From Chamaea fasciata (Eukaryota > Chordata > Aves > Passeriformes > Sylviidae): a stretch of DNA of 64,000 bases. This document shows, piece by piece, positions 37,120-46,666 of the stretch. Position numbers and translations under genes: made by a program. Under the pieces are notes generated by a model. The model was not told the DNA's origin. It ran no database searches and worked only from the letters and a program-made list of their open reading frames with translations. The stretch's first letter is position 1; the number at the start of each line of letters is the position of its first letter. The stretch is taken from NCBI GenBank assembly GCA_029207755.1, contig JARCOQ010000077.1, positions 372,001 through 436,000 on the forward strand, read 5' to 3'.

Positions 37120-37310
37120 ATGTCAGTTTGTAGGAGGCCTTTGATCCTCCAAGAGCAGCCAGGCTTCCAGCTTGTGGCAGCTTGCATCTGGAAGAAGTCC
37201 TGTTCCGTTTGGGATCGTAGGTGGCCGAGGCCTGGTGTCCGGCTAAGGGAGTTGGGAACAAAGGATGGCCTGTTTCCAGGGGTAAGTAAAGTCAGCTGCC
37301 CAGGTGCCTG
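37120..37310 (+). repeat. Chimeric Q/T monomer
   Basis: It is Q-type through ggctaaggg (last Q-specific base 37247). From 37282 it has the ordinary T-type end ggggtaagtaaagtcag instead of Q's gggttaagtaaagttag. The switch lies within 37248-37281. It accounts for the missing R, S and T units. Confidence 0.72.
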
Positions 37311-37501
37311 ATGTCAGTTTGTAGGAGGCCTTTGGCCCTCCATGGGAAGCCAGGCTTCCAGCTTGTGGCAGCTTGCATCTGGAAGAAATCCTGTTCCGTT
37401 TGGGATCGTAGGTGATCGAGGCCTGGTGCCCGGCTGTGGGAGTTGGGCACAAATGAGAACCTGTTTCCAGGGGTAAGTAAAGTCAGCTGCACAGGTGCCT
37501 G

Positions 37502-37692
37502 ATGTCAGTTTGTAGCAGGCCTTTGGCTCTCCAAGTGATGCTAGTCTTCCTGTTCAATGCAGCTTCCATCTGGAAAAAATCCTATTCCGTTCAAGATTGT
37601 AGGTTCTTGAAGCCGGGTGCCCGGCAGAGGGAGTTGGGCACAAATGATGGCCTGTTTCCAGGGGTAAGTAAAGTCAGCTGCCCAGGAGCCTG
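37502..37692 (+). repeat. Type A monomer, copy 5
   Basis: 94 monomers after A prime. It has a private gtaggttcttgaagcc change. It follows a cassette that has lost R, S and T. Confidence 0.9.
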
Positions 37693-39602
37693 ATGTCAGT
37701 TTGTAGGAGGCCTTTGGCCCTCCATGGGAAGCCAGGCTTCCAGCTTGTGGCAGCTTGCATCTTGAAGAAATCCTGTTCCGTTCGGGATTGTAGGTGGCCG
37801 AGGCCTGGTGCCCAGCAGAGGGAGTTGGGCACAAATGATGGCCTGTTTCCAGGGCTAAGTAAAGTCAGCTGCCCAGGTGCCTGATGTCAGTTTGTAGGAG
37901 GCCTTTGGCCCTTCAAGGGAAACTAGTCTTCCAGTTTGTGGCAGCTTGCATCTGGAAGAAATCCTGTTCCATTTGGGATTGTAGGTGGCCGAGGCCAGGT
38001 GCCCGGCAGAGGGAGTTGGGCACAAATGATGGCCTGTTTCCAGGGGTAAGTAAAGTCAGCTGCCCAGGTGCCTGATGTCAGTTTGTAGCAGGCCTTTGGC
38101 CCTCCAAGGGAAGCTAGTCTTCCAGTTTGTGGCAGCTTGCATCTGGAATTATTCCTGTTCCATTCGGGATTAGAGGTGGCCGAGGCCTGGTGCCCGGCAG
38201 AGGGAGTTGGGCACAAATGATGGCCTGTTTCCAGGGGTAAGTAAAGTCAGCTGCCCAGGTGCCTGATGTCAGTTTGTAGGAGGCCTTTAGCCCTGCAAGG
38301 GAAGCTAGTCTTCCAGTTTGTGGCAGCTTGCATCTGGAAGAAATCCTGTTCCGTTCGGGATTGTAGGTGGCCGAGGCCAGGTGCCCGGCAGAGGGAGTTG
38401 GGCACAAATGATGGCCTGTTTCCAGGGGTAAGTAAAGTCAGCTGCCCAGGTGCCTGATGTCAGTCTGTAGGAGGCCTTTGGCCCTCCATGGGAAGGTAGT
38501 CTTCCAGTTTGTGGCACCTTGCATCTGGAAGAAATCCTTTTTTGTTCGGGATTGTAGGTGGCCGACGCCTGGTGCCCGGCAGAGGGAGTTGGGCACAAAG
38601 GATGGCCTGTTTTCAGAGGTAAGTAAAGTCAGCTGCCCAGGTGCCTGATGTCAGTTTGCAGGAGGCCTTTGGCCCTCCAAGGCAAGCAAGTCTTCCAGAT
38701 TGTGGCAGCTTGCATCTGGAAGAAATCCTGTTCCATTCGGGATTTTAGGTGGCTGAGGCCAGGTGCCCGGCAGAGGGAGTTGGGCACAAATGATGGCCTG
38801 TTTCCAGGGGTAAGTAAAGTCAGCTGCCCAGGTGCCTGATGTCAGTTTGTAGCAGGCCTTTGGCCCTCCATGGGAAGCCAGGCTTCCAGCTTGTGGAAGC
38901 TTGCATCTGGAAGAAATCCTGTTCCGTTCGGCATTGTAGGTGTCCGGAGCCGGGTGGCCTGCTGAGGGAGTTGGGCACAAAGGATGGCCTGTTTCCAGGG
39001 CTAAGTAAAGTCAGCTGCCCAGGTGCCTGATGTCAGTTTGTAGGAGGCCTTTGGCCCTCCAAGGGAAGCTAGTCTTCCAGTTTGTGGCAGCTTGCATCTG
39101 GAAGAAATCCTGTTCCGTTCGGGATTGTAGGTGGCCGAGGCCAGGTTCCTGGCAGAGGGAGTTGGGCACAAATGATGGCCTGTTTCCAGGGGTAAGTAAA
39201 GTCAGCTGCCCAGGTGCCTGATGTCAGTTTGTAGGAGGCCTTTGGCCCTCCAAGAGAAGACAGTCTTCCAGTTTGTGGCAGCTTGCATCTGGAAGAAATC
39301 CTGTTCCATTCGGGATTGTAGGTGGCCGAGGCCAGGTGCCCTGCTGCAGGAGTTGGGAACAAAGGATGGCCTGTTTCCAGGGGTAAGTAAAGTTAGCTGC
39401 CCAGGTGCCTGGTGTCAGTTTGAAGGAGGCCTTTGGCCCTCCAAGGGAAGCTAGTCTTCCAGTTTGTGGCAGCTTGCACCTTGAAGAAATGCTGTTCTGC
39501 TCGGGATTGTAGGTGGCCGAGGCCAGGTGCCCGGCAGAGGAAATTGGGCACAAAGGATGGCCTGTTTCCAGGGGTAAGTAAAGTCAGCTGCCCAGGTGCC
39601 TG

Positions 39603-41320
39603 ATGTCAGTTTGTAAGAGGCCTTTGGCCCTCCAAGGGAAGCCAGGCTTCCAGCTTGTGGCAGCTTGCATCTGGAAGATATCCTGTTCCGTTTGGGATTG
39701 TAGGTGGCCGAGGCCTGCTGCCCGGCAGAGGGAGTTGGGCACAAATGATGGCCTGTTTCCAGGGCTAAGTAAGGTCCGCTGCCCAGGTGCCTGATGTCAG
39801 TTTGTAGGAGGCCTTTGGCCCTGCAAGGGAAGCTAGTCTTCCAGTTTGTGGCAGCTTGCATCTGGAAGAAATCCTGTTCCGTTCGGGATTGTAGGTGGCC
39901 GAGGCCAGATGCCCGGCAGAGGGAGTTGGGAACAAAGGATGGCCTGTTTTCAGGGGTAAGTAAAGTTAGCTGCCCAGGTGCCTGATGTCAGTTTGTAGGA
40001 GGCCTTTGGCCCTCCAAGGGAAGCTAGTCTTCCAGTTTGTGGCAGCTTGCATCTTGAAGAAATGCTGTTCTGCTCATGATTGTAGGTGGCCGAGGCCAGG
40101 TGCCCGGCAGAGGGAGTTGGGCACAAATGATGGCCTGTTTCCAGGGGTAAGTAAAGTCAGCTGCCCAGGTGCCTGATGTCAGTTTGTAGGAGGCCTTTGA
40201 CCCACCAAGAGCAGCCAGGCTTCCAGTTTGTGGCAGCTTGCATCTGGAAGAAATCCTGTTCCGTTCGGGATTGTAGGTGGCCGAGGTCAGGTGCCCAGCA
40301 GAGGGAGTTGGGCACAAATGATGGCCTGTTTCCAGGGGTAAGTAAAGTCAGCTGCCCAGGTGCCTGATGTCAGTTTTTAGGAGGCCTTTGGCCCTCCATG
40401 GGAAGCCAGGCATCCAGCTTGTGGCAGCTTGCATCTGGAAGAAATCCTGTTCCGTTTGGGATTGTAGGTGGCCGAGGCCTGGTGCCCGGCACAGGGAGTT
40501 GGGCACAAATGATGGCCTGTTTCCAGGGGTAAGTAAAGTCAGCTGCCCAGGTGCCTGATGTCAGTTTGTAGGAGGCCTTTGACCCTCCAAGAGCAGCCAG
40601 GCTTCCAGCTTCTGGCAGCTTGCATCTGGAAGAAATCCTGTTCCGTTTGGGATCGTAGGTGGCCGAGGCCTGGTGTCCGGCTAAGGGAGTTGGGAACAAA
40701 TGATGGCCTGTTTCCAGGGTTAAGTAAAGTTAGCTGCCCAGGTGCTTGGTGTCAGTTTGTAGGAGGCCTTTGGCCATCCAAGGGAAGCTAGTCTTCCAGT
40801 TTGTGGCTGCTTGCATCTGGAAGAAATCCTGTTCTATTTGGGAATGTAGGTGGCCGAGGCCTGCTGCCCGGCAGAGGGAGTTGGGCACAAAGGATGGCCT
40901 GTTTCCAGAGGTAAGTAAAGTCAGCTGCCCAGGTGCCTCATGTCAGTTTGTAGGAGGCCTTTGGCCCTCCAAGGGAAGCCAGGCTACCAGCTTGTGGCAG
41001 CTTGAATCTGGAAGAAATCCTGTTCCGTTCGGAATTGAAGGTGTCCGGAACCGGGTGCCCTGTCGAGGGAGTAGGGAACAAAGGATGGCCTGTTTCCAGG
41101 GGTAAGGAAAGTCAGCTGCCCAGGTGTCTGATGTCAGTTTGTAGGAGGCCTTTTCCCTCCAAGGGAAGCTAGTCTTCCAGTTTGTGGCAGCTTGCATCTT
41201 GAAGAAATCCTGTTCCGTTTGGGATTGTAGGTGGCCGCGACCTGGTGCCCTGCTGCAGGAGTTGGGAACAAAGGATGGCCTGTTTCCAGGGGTAAGTAAA
41301 GTCAGCTGCCCAGGTGCCTG
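39603..41320 (+). repeat. Block I cassette lacking P, U and A
   Basis: Nine monomers: K 39603, L 39794, M 39985, N 40176, O 40367, Q 40558, R 40749, S 40940, T 41131. T is 190 bp because of a base lost in ggccttttccctcc near 41153. It is followed by the gttcggcattg monomer at 41321. Confidence 0.82.
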
Positions 41321-43611
41321 ATGTCAGTTTGTAGGAGGCCTTTGGCCCTCCATGGGAAGCCAGGCTTCCAGCTTGTGGCAGCTTGCATCTGGAAGAAATC
41401 CTGTTCCGTTCGGCATTGTAGGTGTCCGGAGCCGGGTGGCCTGCTGAGGGAGTTGGGCACAAAGGATGCCCTGTTTCCAGGGGTAAGTAAAGTCAGCTGC
41501 CCAGGTGCCTGATGTCAGTTTGTAGGAGGCCTTTGGCCCTCCAAGGGAAGCTAGTCTTCCAGTTTGTGGCAGCTTGCATCTGGAAGAAATGCTGTTCTGC
41601 TCGGGATTGTAGGTGGCCGAGGCCACGTGCCTGGCAGAGGGAGTTGGGCACAAATAATGGCCTGTTTCCAGGGGTAAGTAAAGTCAGCTGCCCAGGTGCC
41701 TGATGTCAGTTTGTAGGAGGCCTTTGGCCCTCCATGGGATGCCAGGCTTCCAGCTTGTGGCAGCTTGCATCTGGAAGTAATCCTGTTACGTTCGGGATTG
41801 TAGGTGGCCGAGGCCAGGTGCCTGGCAGAGGGAGTTGGGCACAAATGATGGCCTGTTTCCAGGGGTAAGTAAAGTCAGCTGCCCAGGTGCCTGATGTCAG
41901 TTTGTAGGAGGCCTTTGGCCCTCCAAGAGAAGACAATCTTCCAGTTTGTGGCAGCTTGCATCTGGAAGAAATCCTGTTCCATTCGGGATTGTAGGTGGCC
42001 GAGGCCTGGTGCCCGGCAGAGGGAGTTGGGCACAAAGAAGGCCTGTTTCCAGGGGTAAGTAAAGTCAGCTGCCCAGGTGCCTGATGTCAGTTTTTAGGAG
42101 GCCTTTGGCCCTCCAAGGGAAGCAAGTTTTCCAGTTTGTGGCAGCTTGCATCTGGAAGAAATCCTGTTCCGTTCGGGATTGTAGGTGTCCGAGGCCAGGT
42201 GCCCGGAAGATGGAGTTTGGCACAAATGATGGCCTGTTTCCAGGGGTAAGTAAAGTCAGCTGCCCAGGTGTCTGATGTCAGTTTGTAGCAGGCCTTTGGC
42301 CCTCCATGGGAAGCCTGGCTTCCAGCTTGTGGCAGCTTGCATCTGGAAGAAATGCTGATCCGTTCGGGATTGTAGGTGGCCGAGGCCAGGTGCCCTGCTG
42401 CAGGAGTTGGGAACAAAGGATGGCCTGTTTCCAGGGGTAAGAAAAGTTAGCTGCCCAGGTGCCTGGTGTCAGTTTGAAGGAGGCCTTTGGCCCTCTAAGG
42501 GAAGCTAGTCTTCCAGTTTGTGGCAGCTTGCATCTTGGAGAAATGCTGTTCTGCTCGGGATTGTAGGTGGCCGAGGCCTGGTGCCTGGCAGAGATAGTTG
42601 GGCACAAATGATGGACTGTTTCCAGGGGTAAGTAAAGTCAGCTGCCCAGGTGCCTGATGTCAGTTTGTAGCAGGCCTTTGGCCCTCCATGGGAAGCCAGG
42701 CTTCCAGCTGGTGGCAGCTTGCATCTGGAAGAAATCCTGTTCCGTTCTGGATTGTAGGTGGCCGAGGCCAGGTGCCCGGCAGAGGAAATTGGGCACAAAG
42801 GATGGCCTGTTTCCAGGGGTAAGTAAAGTCAGCTGCCCAGGTGCCTGATGTCAGTTTGTAAGAGGCCTTTGGCCCTCCAAGGGAAGCCAGGCTTCCAGCT
42901 TGTGGCAGCTTGCATCTGGAAGAAATCCTGTTCCGTTTGGGATTGTAGGTGGCCGAGGCCTGCTGCCCGGCAGAGGGAGTTGGGCACAAATGATGGCCTG
43001 TTTCCAGGGCTAAGTAAGGTCAGCTGCCCAGGTGCCTGATGTCAGTTTGTAGGAGGCCTTTGGCCCTGCAAGGGAAGCTAGTCTTCCAGTTTGTGGCAGC
43101 TTGCATCTGGAAGAAATCCTGTTCCGTTCGGGATTGTAGGTGGCCGAGGCCAGGTGCCCGGCAGAGGGAGTTGGGAACAAAGGATGGCCTGTTTCCAGGG
43201 GTAAGTAAAGTTAGCTGCCCAGGTGCCTGATGTCAGTTTGTAGGAGGCCTTTGGCCCTCCAAGGGAAGCTAGTCTTCCAGTTTGTGGCAGCTTGCATCTT
43301 GAAGAAATGCTGTTCTGCTCATGATTGTAGGTGGCCGAGGCCAGGTGCCCGGCAGAGGGAGTTGGGCACAAATGATGGCCTGTTTCCAGGGGTAAGTAAA
43401 GTCAGCTGCCCAGGTGCCTGATGTCAGTTTGTAGGAGGCCTTTGACCCTCCAAGAGCAGCCAGGCTTCCAGTTTGTGGCAGCTTGCATCTGGAAGAAATC
43501 CTGTTCCGTTCGGGATTGTAGGTGGCCGAGGCCAGGTGCCCAGCAGAGGGAGTTGGGCACAAAGGATGGCCTGTTTCCAGGGGTAAGTAAAGTCAGCTGC
43601 CCAGGTGCCTG

Positions 43612-43802
43612 ATGTCAGTTTGTAGGAGGCCTTTGGCCCTCCATGGGAAGCCAGGCATCCAGCTTGTGGCAGCTTGCATCTGGAAGAAATCCTGTTCCGT
43701 TTGGGATTGTAGGTGACCGAGGCCTGGTGCCCGGCAGAGGGAGTTGGGCACAAATGATGGCCTGTTTCCAGGGGTAAGTAAAGTCAGCTGCCCAGGTGCC
43801 TG
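43612..43802 (+). repeat. Chimeric O/P monomer
   Basis: O-type variants (ccaggcatccag, aggtgaccgaggcctgg) run to 43725. A P-type base begins at 43737 (cggcag instead of cggcac). The switch is within 43726-43736, in the left arm of inverted repeat 3. The result is the exact loss of one monomer relative to 12496-12877. Confidence 0.78.
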
Positions 43803-44757
43803 ATGTCAGTTTGTAGGAGGCCTTTGACCCTCCAAGAGCAGCCAGACTTCCAGCTTGTGGCAGCTTGCATCTGGAAGAAATCCTTTTCCGTTTGGGATCG
43901 TAGGTGGCCGAGGCCTGGTGTCCGGCTAAGGGAGTTGGGAACAAAGGATGGCCTGTTTCCAGGGTTAAGTAAAGTTAGCTGCCCAGGTGCTTGGTGTCAG
44001 TTTGTAAGAGGCCTTTGGCCATCCAAGGGAAGCTAGTCTTCCAGTTTGTGGCTGCTTGCATCTGGAAGAAATCCTGTTCTATTTGGGAATGTAGGTGGCC
44101 GAGGCCTGCTGCCCGGCAGAGGGAGTTGGGCACAAAGGATGGCCTGTTTCCAGAGGTAAGTAAAGTCAGCTGCCCAGGTGCCTGATGTCAGTTTGTAGGA
44201 GGCCTTTGGCCCTCCAAGGGAAGCCAGGCTTCCAGCTTGTGGCAGCTTGAATCTGGAAGAAATCCAGTTCCGTTCGGAATTGAAGGTGTCCGGAACCGGG
44301 TGCCCTGTCGAGGGAGTAGGGAACAAAGGATGGCCTGTTTCCAGGGGTAAGTAAAGTCAGCTGCCCAGGTGTCTGATGTCAGTTTGTAGGAGGCCTTTGG
44401 CCCTCCAAGGGAAGCTAGTCTTCCAGTTTGTGGCAGCTTGCATCTTGAAGAAATCCTGTTCCGTTTGGGATTGTAGGTGGCCGAGACCTGGTGCCCTGCT
44501 GCAGGAGTTGGGAACAAAGGATGGCCTGTTTCCAGGGGTAAGTAAAGTCAGCTGCCCAGGTTCCTGATGTCAGTTTGTAGGAGGCCTTTGGCCCTCCATG
44601 GGAAGCCAGGCTTCCAGCTTGTGGCAGCTTGCATCTGGAAGAAATCCTGTTCCGTTTGGGATCGTAGGTGACCGAGGCCTGGTGCCCGGCTGTGGGAGTT
44701 GGGCACAAATGAGAACCTGTTTCCAGGGGTAAGTAAAGTCAGCTGCACAGGTGCCTG

Positions 44758-44948
44758 ATGTCAGTTTGTAGCAGGCCTTTGGCTCTCCAAGTGATGCTAG
44801 TCTTCCTGTTCAATGCAGCTTCCATCTGGAAAAAATCCTATTCCGTTCAAGATTGTAGGTTCCCGAAGCCGGGTGCCCGGCAGAGGGAGTTGGGCACAAA
44901 GGATGGCCTGTTTCCAGGGGTAAGTAAAGTCAGCTGCCCAGGTGCCTG
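44758..44948 (+). repeat. Type A monomer, copy 6
   Basis: 38 monomers after copy 5 (7256 bp). The long gap reflects a cassette at 39603-41320 that ends without U and A. This is the last type A monomer in the window. Confidence 0.9.
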
Positions 44949-45902
44949 ATGTCAGTTTGTAGGAGGCCTTTGGCCCTCCATGGGAAGCCAGGCTTCCAGC
45001 TTGTGGCAGCTTGCATCTTGAAGAAATCCTGTTCCGTTCGGGATTGTAGGTGGCCGAGGCCTGCTGCCCAGCAGAGGGAGTTGGGCACAAATGATGGCCT
45101 GTTTCCAGGGCTAAGTAAAGTCAGCTGCCCAGGTGCCTGATGTCAGTTTGTAGGAGGCCTTTGGCCCTTCAAGGGAAACTAGTCTTCCAGTTTGTGGCAG
45201 CTTGCATCTGGAAGAAATCGTGTTCCATTTGGGATTGTAGGTGGCCGAGGCCAGGTGCCCGGCAGAGGGAGTTGGGCACAAATGATGGCCTGTTTCCAGG
45301 GGTAAGTAAAGTCAGCTGCCCAGGTGTCTGATGTCAGTTTGTAGCAGGCCTTTGGCCCTCCATGGGAAGCCTGGCTTCCAGCTTGTGGCAGCTTGCATCT
45401 GGAAGAAATGCTGTTCCGTTCGGGATTGTAGGTGGCCGAGGCCAGGTGCCCGGCAGAGGGAGTTGGGCACAAAGGATGCCCTGTTTCCAGGGGTAAGTAA
45501 AGTCAGCTGCCCAGGTGCCTGATGTCAGTTTGTAGGAGGTTTTTGGCCCTCTAAGGGAAGCCAGGCTTCCAGCTTGTGGCAGCTTGCTTCTTGAAGAAAT
45601 CCTGTTCCGTTTGGGATTGTAGGTGGCCGAGGCCTGCTGCCCGGCACAGGGAATTGGGCACAAATGATGGCCTGTTTCCAGGGGTAAGTAAAGTCAGCTG
45701 CCCAGGTGCCTGATGTCAGTTTGTAGGAGGCCTTTGGCCCTCCAAGGGAAGCCAGGCTTCCAGCTTGTGGCAGCTTGCATCTGGAAGAAATCCTGTCCAT
45801 TCGGGATTATAGGTGGCCGAGGCCTGGTGCCCGGCAGACGGAGTTGGGCACAAAGGATGGCCTGTTTCCAGGGGTAAGTAAAGTCAGCTGCCCAGGTGCC
45901 TG

Positions 45903-46093
45903 ATGTCAGTTTGCAGGTGGCTATTGTTCCTCCATGGGATGCCAGGCTTCCAGCTTTTGGCTGCTTGCATCTGGAAGTAATCCGGTTCCGTTCGGGATTG
46001 TAGTTGTCCGAGGCCAGGTGCCCGGCAGAAAGAGTTGGGTACAAAGGATGGCCTGTTTCCAGGGGTAAGTACAGTCAGCAGCCCAGGTGCCTG
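45903..46093 (+). repeat. Type B monomer
   Basis: Partner of 15552 by aatccggttccg and gtagttgtccg, about 30.35 kb away. It is key evidence for the long-range reiteration of block II. Confidence 0.85.
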
Positions 46094-46475
46094 ATGTCAG
46101 TTTGTAGGAGGCCTTTGGCCCTCCAAGGGAAGCCAGGCTTCAAGTTTGTGGCAGCTTGCATCTGGAAGAAATCCTGTTCCATTCGGGATTGTAGGTGGCC
46201 GAGGCCTGGTGCCCGGCAGAGGGAGTTGGGCACAAATGATGGCCTGTTTCCAGGGGTAAGTAAAGTCAGCTGCCCAGGTGCCTGATGTCAGTTTGTAGGA
46301 GGCCTTTTGCCCTGCAAGGGAAGCTAGTCTTCCAGTTTGTGGCAGGTTGCATCTGGAAGAAATGCTGTTCTGCTCATGATTGTAGGTGGCCGAGGCCAGG
46401 TGCCCGGCAGAGGGAGTTGGGCACAAAGGATGGCCTGTTTCCAGGGGTAAGTAAAGCCAGCTGCCCAGGTGCCTG

Positions 46476-46666
46476 ATGTCAGTTTGCAGGTGGCTATTGT
46501 TCCTCCATGGGATGCCAGGCTTCCAGCTTGTGGCTGCTTGCATCTGGAAGTAATCCTGTTCCGTTCGGGATTGTAGGTGTCCGAGGCCAGGTGCCCGGCA
46601 GAAAGAGTTGGGCACAAAGGATGGCCTGTTTCCAGGGGTAAGTACAGTCAGCTGCCCAGGTGCCTG
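46476..46666 (+). repeat. Type B monomer
   Basis: Partner of 16125. It again lies three monomers after the previous type B unit. Confidence 0.85.

Larger units (their letters stand above)
35974..37692 (+). repeat. Block I cassette lacking R S T
   Basis: Nine monomers: K 35974, L 36165, M 36356, N 36547, O 36738, P 36929, Q 37120, U 37311, A 37502. The Q unit has a T-like 3' end, which shows how three monomers were lost in one exchange. Confidence 0.82.
42848..44948 (+). repeat. Block I cassette lacking P
   Basis: Eleven monomers: K 42848, L 43039, M 43230, N 43421, O/P chimera 43612, Q 43803, R 43994, S 44185, T 44376, U 44567, A 44758. The O unit carries a P-type 3' end, so the loss of P can be traced to one intra-monomer exchange. 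Confidence 0.83.
41703..45330 (+). repeat. Long-range copy of 10587-14405
   Basis: About 19 monomers match 10587-14405 in the same order at a distance of about 31.1 kb, with one monomer (P) lost. Shared features include the tttttaggagg/gttttccag unit, the gtttgaaggagg/ccctctaagg unit, and the complete run up to type A. More than 20 kb of block II lies between the copies. Confidence 0.78.
35592..45521 (+). repeat. Block I, right copy
   Basis: The block I monomer types return in the same order, with type A at 37502 and 44758 and cassettes at 35974, 39603 and 42848. The segment 41703-45330 matches 10587-14405 monomer by monomer apart from one monomer lost. Boundaries are placed where diagnostic variants change and are accurate to about one or two monomers. 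Confidence 0.8.
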
